DNA of 64,000 bases from Thamnaconus septentrionalis (Eukaryota > Chordata > Actinopteri > Tetraodontiformes > Monacanthidae): positions 15,966,001 to 16,030,000 of the forward strand of contig CM020511.1 of the NCBI GenBank assembly GCA_009823395.1, written 5' to 3'. Of this stretch, positions 54,150-64,000 are shown piece by piece. Positions within the stretch are counted from its first letter, which is position 1; the number at the start of each line of letters is the position of its first letter. Under the pieces are notes generated by a model. That model did not search any database, was not told where the DNA came from, and worked only from the letters and a program-made list of their open reading frames with translations. A program made the position numbers and the translations under genes.

Positions 54150-55420
54150 GGGAGGAAAAAAATTCCCTTTGTCTCTTTTTTTTTTTTTTTTTAAGCGGAG
54201 AATCCTTTCTTTGACTTCCTCCTCCCTTCCTCCTGCCTTCAGTCACGTCTAAATGTCAGCCGGCCTGGGAGACGCCGGGCGATCTGCGGTCTGCCGGGAG
54301 GGAGCCATTGAAAACCTACACGATAAAATTCTTCCTCCCATTCACCCTGATGAGCTATTGAAAAGCAAGATGACATTTTGCAATAATGCAGCGCGCGCAG
54401 CTCCGGAGTTTAGTCAGATGAAACGTTATTCATAAATATGTGATGCCTGGCATTTATTGATGTTTTGCGGCTGCATCCGCCAGCTCAAGATCTTCCCAGG
54501 GTTTGTTTTTTTTCTCGGCCGGAGTTTCCACTCGCGAGGAGACGCGCCGCACCTTGACAAAGCAATGAAGCGTTATTATAATCATCTCTTCGACCGCGCG
54601 CAGTTTAGCCCAGGGAATGCGGAAATTTATAAGGCCCCACTGCCCGTACTTATGAGAAATGATCAATTGCGCATCTTTACATGTCGCGGACTGGAGATTG
54701 CCTTTGCTTTCGCAATGCTCCAAAAATTGAGTTCCCGCCTCAGCCGGGTGTCCTAGTTACAGATGAAATTCTGCTACATCAGCTTCGCGCGCCAGCCTCA
54801 GTATTAGGTGATGAGATGAAAAAAAGAAGAGATGATTTAGTTGACGTTTCCCAGGCGAAGCTGTTTTGAGAAGTTGTGCGTCTCGCGCTCAGCAAAGCTT
54901 TGTCTTAACAGAGAGGGGGAACGCCGTCAATCTGGTGATTGGTTGAAATCACGCTGCCTTTTTTTTGGGTTTGTTTTTTCCTGGGAACGTCCTTTATCCC
55001 CACTGCTTTTGAATGCAACCCCCCCACCCTACCTCATTTTTTTTTACCCCCCTAGATACGTCGCTGCTCCTCCGACGTTCAAAGGGAAATGTGTAATATT
55101 TCCTTTTATGTCCCCGATTTGGCATGAAGTGCCCGTGAAGGGTAGCAGATTAGCGCCATTCTCCACCAGATAATTTTAACAGCTGCGGCGACGGTGCCTC
55201 CGCCGCCGACATCTGAAGCCTCTCGTCTCCCGAGAGACACTCTGGCTGTTGGTTGAATTTCTGTCGCTTTAGATCAGCCCAGCTGGAGAAACAGTAAACA
55301 GGAGATTTTTTTCTTTTTTTTTTCGATTCGCTCCCGGGCCCCTGCGGATGTTCTGGCTGAACAATGTTTAAGCTGTGAAGTATTGACTGTTGCATTTTAG
55401 AGGATAGCAGAGGAGGCTTG
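54150..55420. promoter_or_regulatory. Candidate conserved non-coding block
   Basis: Long repeat-poor segment with GACATTTTGCAATAATGCAG, GTTATTCATAAATATGTG, GGCATTTATTGATGTTTTG, GCGTTATTATAATCATCTC and AAATTTATAAGGCCCC. Several plus- and minus-strand open frames exist, but their residue patterns carry no domain. Looks like a cluster of conserved enhancers. Confidence 0.4.
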
Positions 55421-55879
55421 GCTGAACTTTATGGAAATATATCGGTAAAAAAATAAGAAGGGGGCTCTTTGAAGAGGGCAAACACACTGTTGGTTTGGGT
55501 TTTCTGAGCGTGTTGTCGCCAAAATACCTTGATTTAGTGTTTTCTAGAGTGTAAACGGAGCAGAAAATGCTCGGAGCAGATGGTTCTGTAGGAGGCTCTC
55601 CAGTGTCTGGCCTCGGAGTTCGCTGTTAGACACGAGGCTGGGCTGTCTGAGGTTAGACACCTGCAGACACACTATACATGGTTCCACCCCATTGCTCAAG
55701 GGTTCGTCATTTCCAGGATATCGTTGGATGTCTTCCCTTCCCCTGGACCTCTCGCGTCCAAAGTATTTATTTTAATTCCGCGCGAGTGAACTATAGACTC
55801 GGAACACCCCAGCGCTGAACTGGATTTAATGTTCCAGCTGATCCCTCTCCGGTATTCTCTGCTTTTCTCAGAAATCTCT

Positions 55880-56070
55880 CCGCTTGGATGAAGAATACTT
55901 TATATGGTGCTAGCAGTTTGAATGTATTACCTATAACACTTAATAGTCATACAGATCATTTACAACCCAGAGGGAGACAATTGGAGTAACAATTTCATAA
56001 ATGGAGTGAGGCCTTTGCTCTATGATATTTAATTTCATTAGATGGTTAAATATAAGCTTCATCTTCAGCA
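55880..56070. promoter_or_regulatory. Candidate conserved non-coding element
   Basis: Compact AT-rich but non-repetitive stretch with TAACACTTAATAGTC, GTAACAATTTCATAAATGG and ATATTTAATTTCATTAG. No coding potential. Confidence 0.35.
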
Positions 56071-56499
56071 CTACCGTTATTTTCTATAAAGACCATCTCA
56101 TTCATGTAACCTTTAGACCAGTATTTGCATCAACCAGTCTGTTTGGGCATCTCATAAAGTTATGACCTGGTGCAATGATTATATTATGCGACACAGGTGA
56201 CTGAATTCATGCAACAGAGACACATACACAGCGTCTCTGTGGTTTGCATAGTTTTTTTTTAATCAAATTTTTTGTAAACCAGCCGATAATTGCCTGCTGT
56301 GTGTCCAGCTCTAATTCCAGGATGTGTGCTCGTTGGATTGATGTGAGACTCGTCAAATACTGGAGGTGTTCCACTTTTCTGAGCTTTAAAAACTGTTACA
56401 ATGTTGAACCCTATCGTCAAACGATCGAAAATCGTCAAATAATGAGGTTCATGCGTTTGGACGTGAGCCCTGCAAATTGTTGGGCATGGTTCTAAACGC

Positions 56500-57640
56500 T
56501 CAGTTCGCAGAGATTTTTTCAACACTGGGCACGTAATTACGTAGTTGTGTGCCGGAGCTGCTTTTTTTTCGAGGACCACAACTGTCGGAGTGGAACGAAC
56601 AGAGAAAATGTTGGAGGTTTGTTCAGCCTAATGCGGATGCGTTGGAACCCCGGTCCGGTCGGCAACGGGAGTGAGACGGGCTTGACTCGGCCGGTGGACG
56701 ACGAGAGAATAGTCAGCCACGGCAATATTGGAAAACATGTATGAGGACTGTGAGTGTATTGAGATCTCAAGCAACATTAGTTTAAGACTACTTGCAACGT
56801 ACAACCGCTGAATCGTGTTTGATGAACTGTTAGCCACCACCGCTAACTCCGTGCTCTGCTTGTTATGTGTGTTGTGTTCGCTGGCAGCGAAACTGAAGAG
56901 GCAGCGATTCCGACTCGCAAGTTTCACACCTTATAGCGATGTTCACGCTGCCAGCATGTTGGTTCGCATCGGTTGTATAGAGCTCTTCCTGCTTTGTGCT
57001 TTGTGTGGACTTAAGTTGTGCAGATATTCTTGTCTAATAATAAACGGTGAAGTGATCGTTTCAGCGTACATATTTTCTCTGCTAGGACAGTGTTTTGATA
57101 CAAGTCAACAGTATGAAACGAAATCATTCTAAGCCCCATTAAAATGTCTCGCAAAAATACAAAACAAAAACACAGTCAGTACACAAAGTAAAATATATTT
57201 CCGGGGACACGGAAGGCACAAAAACCATCCAGGGACCTTCGGTTTGCCTTGCGGCCGTAACTCAGCCCGCGCTGGGTCCGTACGATGCTGGATTAGCCGG
57301 TTAACAGCTGCTAAAGGGTGAAGCCTTCACAACGGTAAGTGTTTAAATTGTGCCTGTTTCATAAAGTTTGCCATTTACTCTTCACTCCCGCACCGGCAAA
57401 CTGAGGAAGTGAGGCTCAGCAGCAACGAAGAGTGTGACCAATCACAGCGGAGTGGGCCGGGCGGGGTCGTACACCGGCAAGGCTGGGGGTGGAGTGAAGT
57501 GAAACGGACCGTTTTCGCGGGATGCAGTAAATACGAGGAAATGAGCCGCGAGATACGCAAATCTAAAAATCGTGTTTTGCTGCTCTGGAGGGGCCAGACA
57601 TCGAATACAAAAGCCCGAAAATTAGTATAATAGGTGACCT
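56500..57640. other. Unassigned block, possible transposon or non-coding transcript
   Basis: Base composition more balanced than the flanks. The right end carries TATAATAGGTGACCTTTAAA, a phrase seen at ends of fish DNA transposons. A good plus-strand donor (CAACG then GTAAGTG) lies at about 57335. Several short open frames exist, none recognised. I could not define both ends of an element. Confidence 0.25.
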
Positions 57641-58339
57641 TTAAACTGGCCTGCTGCTATTGCTTGCTGGAGAAAGTGGCTGTAATTTCCTATATCTGTT
57701 TTCTACAAAAGGGTATCCAAGTCCACTGCATTTAAGCACGCTAGCGCTTGTTATGCGATCGTGATTGGGGGAAGAACAATACCAAAAGTGAAACCGATCC
57801 ATTTTCTTTTCTTTTTTTTCCCGCCATTTCAGCTCTGTAATCACTAAACTCTACGTTGTCGCCAGCATCGTTGGCAGATCTGCTAAACTCTCTGTGTGCC
57901 GTGTTTGCGTTGGATGGGTATTGATTTTGTGTTTGTCCTGGTAAATACAGTTTTTTGGAAGCCAGTCCCTCGCTAAAATCTGGAAACAGTTGTTGGATGG
58001 TACCAGAGGAAAGGGAATGAAACACATGGGAGTGGTGGGGGAGTGCATGTGTGTGTGCGTATGTGTTGAGCAACAATAGTTTAGCGAGCAGGCAAGAGGG
58101 AGGAAAATTTCAGCTTAAGGACAAAGAGAGATAAGAAGAATGGAATGAGCAGTGGAATAATAGGAAGTACAAAATAAGGCTGTGAAACTGGAGCGGAAGA
58201 TTAATGAGAGGGAACAAGGAGACACTCGACTGTGTTCATCCTTGCTCGGGAAACATAGAAACACATGAGCTCCAATCACCTCCAGCGAAGCAGACGGGCT
58301 TTTGTTGCCAAATCATCCTCCCCCACCCTCCACACACAC

Positions 58340-59500
58340 CTCTCCCGTTCAGAAACTTAATTAAAACGGCAATTTGGCCCTGTTTGTTTGAGCCGTTGTT
58401 ACATTCTGTAACTACTGGTCAACATAATGAAAACACAGGCGCGGAACTGGAGACGCTAAGTGCGCTACTGCTGAAAACGCCAAAGATAAGAGCAAGGTTT
58501 TTTTTTTTCTCTTAAAAAGAATGCAGCTGCCAAGAACAGTGTCAATTATAATGACAACCAAAATGTTCCCAATGCTCACTGATGCCAGCAGACAAGATTA
58601 AGAGAGATTCCGAGTTAAAGACACTCTGCTTCAGATGAGTTGGTACTTTATCTTGGTGGTTTAATATTGTGTCTGGCTTTCAGGGATTAGAGACTGAGGG
58701 CTAAATGAGCCCGTTTCTCTGTCTCTAATTAAGGGAAACTACAGATTTTCCCTCCACTTGGGAATCAACTAAGGACAACTAAAAATCCTGACAAGGAGCT
58801 GCAGACTCCAACCAAATCTTATCTCTTTGTCAGTGTTGTCAGCTGCAACACTGAATGCTTTGGGGACGTGTGCCGCAGTGTGAGCATATTGAGATGTTCA
58901 GTTTACGTTCACAAACAGCTATGATTAGAATTCAGCGCTTGTTCCACAGAAATAAGTTAGTTAAACTCAAACTGTTCACAAGATATACACTCTATCCCCC
59001 TGATATATTTAAATAGAATCCAAGCTACATCATTTTAAATGCACTGTGGTGAATTTGCACAGCGACAGGGCTGCGCGGATTCTAAATAGAAAATGTAGCT
59101 CATCCATCTTGTCAGCATCTAATTTGGAGCGCATTTACAACTGTCAAAAAACAAAAACAAAATCTCTTTGAGTTCCTGAATCAGTCAGCTTCCTCTTAGA
59201 AAGGTGATAAAGAGGTGGCAGGTGTGAGAAGTGGCAGCTCCAAGCTGCTCTGATAAACCGCAGAGGAAGACCAGGATGAGGAAAAAAAGCAACGGCATGC
59301 TGTAAACAATGTCTGCTACTCAACTTATGAGTGTAGATGCTGCGGGACTGGCTTTCTTTTTCTCTTAAAAAGGCCCAGTGATTAGCTGGATGTGATTTAC
59401 AATCACCTCTCCAAATGCTTTGGGCTTTTTACCACAGGCGGGTGTTTGTTTCTGTCAGATACTAAATGTAAAATAAATGAACCATGCGGTGTTCAGGTTA
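58340..59500. promoter_or_regulatory. Candidate conserved non-coding region
   Basis: Mostly repeat-free. Includes AACTTAATTAAAACGGC, GTCTCTAATTAAGGG, GATATATTTAAATAGAATCC and a T-box half-site AGGTGTGA at 59220-59227. No open frame of note in 58520-60350. Confidence 0.35.
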
Positions 59501-60674
59501 GCTTAAAGTTGAAGTACTTTGGGTGATGAGTGGTTGGGTGACCAAAGGCAGGACCTTTCTTTTCTTGTCTTTCTTGTCTTTTTGCAAGACATGTCCTATT
59601 TTTTAATTCTTGAAAATCTGGTTAGAAAGTAATGAAAAAACAATTGTCTATCCACATCGAGGAGGCATACTTTCAAGATGTTGAAATCTTGAAATCTAAA
59701 TTTAGAGTGTCATATGAGTATTTTATTGCTTGGCCAAGTGTTCTGGTTTTCGTTAATCAAAATATTGTCACCGTAACGAGTGGTGTATTAAAAAATGGCG
59801 CGTTCAAATGAAGCAACAATAAAATGATCAGCGCCTTTTCTGTTTGCAACACTAAAGCAGCGCTGTGTGAAACAGGCTGGCAGTGTTTTTAGGAGAGACC
59901 AAAGAATTTGCCACACTTAGAGACGACATAAGTTCAGGCCCCCGACTAGACAAACTGCAGACTGAGCTCATTTTGAAGCACCACTCAGTCTCTTGAACCC
60001 AGAGGAGGCATTCAGGTCTGCTGAGATTTCCCCCATCATTTTTTTAAAGTAATTTTTGCTGCAGTTCCATAACTATAAAGTTTTCGCCTGACATGTGGCT
60101 TAAACTCCCTTTGAAGCTTGTCTCATTTTTGTCAGAGTATTAAAAACTTCTTCGCTTACATTCTATTTCATTGGAAAGAGTCATTTTACCACAGCTTTGC
60201 AGTGTAAAAAAAAGTTGAGTGAAAATATTTTCTCAAAAGATGTAAATATCATATCAGCATCTTAATTATACTTTGAATGAATTTAAATCTTATGCAGAGA
60301 CGTCAGGCTTTTAATTCAGCGCCATTAAAGGTAGCCTGCATTTCAAGAGCTCGGGTGTCAGTAATCAGAGTAATCTGTGTAATAGCCCAGAAAACCATCT
60401 GATGCATATTTGGCATTGGCTTCCTTCAGTGACAAATACACGGCACCAGTTGACTGAGCACAAATGGGCCAGAACGGGGCCATTGCGGACCCACTCCCTC
60501 CAAACGGGGCGTGCTCATATGTTCCACATGCTGCATTGCTCAGTCGGCTGGTGCATAACATGAAATTATGACAACAGTGTCATTTTTATGACCCCTATTT
60601 TTGAATCAGGGCCGGCTGAGCCAAACTGTGGGGTTCTAGTGGCTGCCGTTACCATTATTGAAGTCCCGCTGGTG

Positions 60675-60678
<4 letters not shown>
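59501..60678. other. Intergenic, no gene seen
   Basis: AT-rich, few repeats, short open frames only. Confidence 0.4.

Positions 60679-60714
<36 letters not shown>
60679..60714. repeat. (CA)n microsatellite
   Basis: About 35 bp CA run followed by mixed CA/CG. Confidence 0.93.
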
Positions 60715-60716
<2 letters not shown>

Positions 60717-61640
60717 CACGCGTATACGAGCGTGTGCACACACACATACACCTCTCGTTTCGTCTAGCACATAGCCACAGACTGTGGGCCAGTGGATTTA
60801 TGGAGTGTGAACAACAGTTTTTTTTATGTGTGGCTTAGGCAAACAGTATTTGGAGCCAGCTGATCGTTATGCTATATATTATCCTGTTTGCTGGAACACA
60901 TCTCACCCTCCCTGTTTGCCAGTAACACGACTGGAACGTAGCAAAACTGGACAGTGAACCAGATACTGGTGCATTAAATACCAAAGAATGCATTTTTTAA
61001 AAAAAAAAAAAGAAAAGAAACAGAAATGCTTGTGATCATTGTCCTGTGGTGAATTCTGCAAGGTGTTACCTGACATTTTTTTTTTGCCAGAGGTTGCCGT
61101 ATCTGTGAAAATTATTATTTTTAAAGCCCTTTGTTCAATTATGGGGATAGAAAAATTTGTTCCTTGCATAGAGGTTGACAAAGCAAATGTTTGACTTGAC
61201 CCAACTTTTAAGAAAAAGAATATCCAGTCCGTGAAATATCCAAACAATTTGAAACATTGCCAAGGAATAAAAACTCAAGGCTGTGACAGACTGTTAATCC
61301 CCAGTTCAACTGGTTGCAAGTGAGGTGCAAAATTAACCTTTTTTTTTTTTATTTTAAGGATAACAGTGTAGCAGCTTACATCTGTGACTTTTGCTCAAAA
61401 TCAACTCAAGAAAACGTGGCGCTTGGGCAGGCAACAAGGAAACTCACAAAGTTGCAGGATACAGCATACAGGATGAATAGATAACAGTAGGCGATGGGAG
61501 GATTTTTTTCAATAGTTTAAACCAAAAGGAAGGTTGAATTGAGACAATCACTCGTCACAAATCATCTCCCTACAACACAGTCGTTTTTTGTTATTTATTT
61601 GACAATTCTTTTCGGTCTGTGCAAAATTCAATTTGTCTGC
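60715..61640. other. Intergenic, no gene seen
   Basis: AT-rich with A- and T-runs (60997-61011, 61076-61085, 61341-61351). Nothing coding. Confidence 0.4.
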
Positions 61641-61644
61641 TTGT

Positions 61645-61720
61645 GTTGTGACTGTGGCCCAGTGGTGCCTTGACACTGGAGGTCCCCTGTTCGATCTTCG
61701 GCCAAATTGCAGGAAGGGCG
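61645..61720 (+). repeat. Possible tRNA-derived SINE fragment
   Basis: TGGCCCAGTGGTGCCTTGAC followed about 35 nt later by CTGTTCGATCTTCGG resembles the A box and B box of a degenerate tRNA-derived SINE head. The fit to the B-box consensus is imperfect and no tail was seen. Confidence 0.35.
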
Positions 61721-61739
61721 CTCTGTGAGTGTCCTCCTA

Positions 61740-62400
61740 GTGCAAGCCTCCAAGCCTGGAAAAATGCAATGGTTCTATAAGGGCGGGCAATCGACGCAAC
61801 AACCTGTCTAAAACAATTTGCTGCGGTGACCCTGGAAGGATTTTTCTTTGCTTTGCAAGAGTTAGAAAGTCAGAAAGAGTACCTGCTGCCGCTGCTGTTA
61901 GGCACAGAGGCAACATGTGGGCGATCCCTGCTTCATCTGGTTGCTGAGCCACAACTTTCCTCCCTCCTGAGGGCCTTAGACTGGAAGGACGCGGGAGATT
62001 TTCGATTGCCGCTGTAAATGGAAACGAGAAGCGGCAGCCTGCCTCTCCCCACTGCGCCCACTGCGCCTGAAGTTTAAGTGAGGAACGGCGGAGGCGGGAT
62101 CAAGGGGAAATGCACCGGGGGACAGTTGAGGAGGATGTGGGCAAATTCCAACAAGTCGCCGCTTTGCATGCGCATCCAATTTGCTCGGACTACGTGGCCG
62201 ACCCTATCTGGTTCATTCATCCTTTTCAAGACGTTATACACTCTACCAGTGGAGCAGACACCCTTACATCTGACCGGCTTGCATAATTCAATTAACTTGG
62301 CAACATTTGATCAAATAAGAGCCTAAGCCTGGGAGCTTAATTAAATACGAGGGTGCGGTGGGGGGAAATAAAGGCCCGGGATTGTTCGCGCTCGTACCGA
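61740..62400. promoter_or_regulatory. Candidate conserved non-coding element
   Basis: Unique sequence whose right part (62270-62350) is dense in homeodomain-type cores: CATAATTCAATTAACTTGG, TTTGATCAAATAAGAGCC, GAGCTTAATTAAATACG. No coding support for the overlapping open frames. Confidence 0.35.
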
Positions 62401-63429
62401 CACATCTGGGTGAGTGCAAGATTGGCGGTACAAGTGCATGGAGTGTGTGTGTGAGTGCAGGTGCATGCCTGACTTAGTTTGTGTGTTCATGCTTGCGTGG
62501 CTTTTGTGTGTGTGTGTTTGTGTGTGGGTTTTCTCTAACTGGTTGCTAGGCAGGGGGGAGGAGATAAAGTGTTTCACCGAGACACCAGAGATTCGCGTCT
62601 CCGTCAAGCTGCAGAAAACCCAACAGAGGCCTGGAAGTTGAGCAACTTTCGAACGCTCCGTCAGCGCTACATGAATATAGATGTTTTATTCTTTTTTTCC
62701 CGCAACCAAAATAATGTATTAAGTGTTTAAAAAAAAAAACTAACACCTTGCAGGCAAAACAGACAGGCGGCGCAGTTGTTGACGCATGCGAAAAGCGCAG
62801 AAATCTAAAGGAAAATGACCTGGATGAGAGGCGCCGGGCAGAAGTTTCACTCCACAGTTTACTGATATTATTCAAAGTACGCAGTCAGGAGCAGCTAATG
62901 CAAAAGAAAAACGGCGAACGTGGAACATTGCACTTGGCCCTCTCTCTGCAAATCTAATCATTATAAGACAACAACATGTAGGCAAGTGAAGATACCCAGA
63001 GCAAGGAATTTGCATTCCACATTGAAGGGGAACAACGGATGAAAGATGAGTGACGAAACCCTCGGCTGAAGGCTGAGCGATGGCCAAGCTTGCCTACAGA
63101 TACAGCGTCGGCCAATAAGTCACGGTGCAGCCGTTTCCCCCAAATGGCTCCCCAGAAGTAAACAGTGGCTCGTTCTGAGGGAAGAGTCAGCTCGGTCTGT
63201 GAAATATTTTATTTTCAATACACAAGTGTGAAAAATGATGTATACATTTTTACATTCCCCCAAATCACGTTATAAAAGGTTCTGTGACAACTATGTTTCT
63301 GACCTGTTTTGAGCTGGCTTGAAGGACTGCTAGGAAACCTCCTGTTTGAGAGCACTCCAACCAATAAATGGGGTCCTTTTGTAGGCACTTAAAGTTAACT
63401 GAGTCTTTTGGTCTTTAAAGAAGATTTCT
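62401..63429. other. Intergenic, no gene seen
   Basis: TG-rich stretch at 62500-62530 and an A-run at 62729-62740. Open frames overlap on both strands without splice or domain evidence. Confidence 0.4.
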
Positions 63430-63910
63430 TATGATGTTTTCCCATTACACAGTCTCAGCACTGTTCGCCTATACTCCACTCCGCTCTGCTGGGCTTCGGT
63501 CGTTTTGGTGGAGTTGCCATGGCAAGGTACCATTTTCATATTACGGTATATTTTTCAGCTCCTTTTGACACATGTTGCTCACTGCTGGAACCAGTGAGCA
63601 ACCATCAGCACAGAGACTTCCTGGTGAGTCTTTTTTTATGGTGCCACAATTATCTGCATGTCTGCACCTCGTTGTAGATCACAGCACTGTTCTGCTAGCC
63701 GTATTCTTGTCTATTTCACTTTTTCTGAGGGGTCTCTCTCATGAGTCAACCAGATTCGCCCCACTTGGCCAATCAGCGGCCTGCGCTCTGTTGATGCCAC
63801 ATTTTCCCCTTGACTCGATGGGTCCTAGCCAAGTAGGTACTAAAATAGTATCAGGCACTGTCACCTTATGGAGAAGCTTAAAAACCAATAGGTGTTGGTG
63901 GAAAAGCCCT
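63430..63910. mobile_element. Probable non-autonomous DNA transposon
   Basis: Left part GTTTTCCCATTACACAGTCT and right part ending GTGTTGGTGGAAAAGCC look like diverged inverted ends. Internal TGGCCAATCAGCGGCC and AGCCAAGTAGGTACTAAAAT are phrases of a fish MITE that inserts as a 'TTTTCCA...TGGAAAA' element. The open frame over it is not a gene. Confidence 0.45.
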
Positions 63911-64000
63911 GTTTTTCCTACACAAACCTTAACAGCCCCTTAACGCAGTCAAGTTTCAACAGACACAGAATATCCAATAGTAAAGTTTTCAACCTCTCCG

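Noticed and set aside
41300..64000. First exon of RBMS3, the next gene in the human order
   Set aside because: I found no sequence resembling the RBMS3 N-terminus or an RRM exon in this interval.

Overview
The window is vertebrate nuclear DNA, almost certainly from a teleost fish, probably a percomorph. Evidence: interrupted genes with canonical GT-AG introns, short introns, several (CA)n tracts of 70-110 bp, and repeat families typical of fish genomes (short inverted-repeat DNA transposons, an L2-like LINE 3' end with an (ATCC)n tail, a likely solo LTR). Nothing bacterial, plasmid-like or CRISPR-like is present.

Four genes can be read, all by exon assembly. (1) eomes (eomesodermin/Tbr2, a T-box factor), minus strand, 1099-3993, six coding exons. 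(2) cmc1 (mitochondrial twin-CX9C protein for complex IV assembly), plus strand, 19886-24890, four coding exons. (3) azi2 (NAP1, an adaptor of TBK1 and IKK-epsilon), minus strand, 27556-36700, seven coding exons. (4) A small plus-strand gene, 39571-40744, head-to-head with azi2. Its 98-residue product resembles only the extreme C-terminal module of the histone readers ZCWPW1/ZCWPW2; human ZCWPW2 lies in the same place and orientation next to AZI2. The order EOMES-CMC1-AZI2-ZCWPW2 is that of human 3p24, so the block is conserved from fish to mammals.

Two conserved genes carry a reading-frame break in this copy. The eomes coding total is 1799 nt (3n+2), with the break in exon 1 near a G/C run at about 3806-3830. 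The azi2 total is 1201 nt (3n+1), with the break at G-runs around 27717-27727. Each shifts by exactly one base beside a homopolymer and both proteins are otherwise intact, so assembly error is likelier than loss of function.

The rest is non-coding. The 15.8 kb upstream of eomes (4-19.8 kb) and the 22.7 kb distal to the ZCWPW2-like gene (41.3-64 kb) hold blocks that read like conserved non-coding enhancers: low repeat content, many homeodomain/POU/SOX-type motifs and no sustained reading frame. Simple repeats and transposon remnants are interspersed. No gene was found beyond 41.3 kb. The most interesting item is the ZCWPW2-like gene, which lacks any visible CW or PWWP domain and may be a relic of a meiotic reader.
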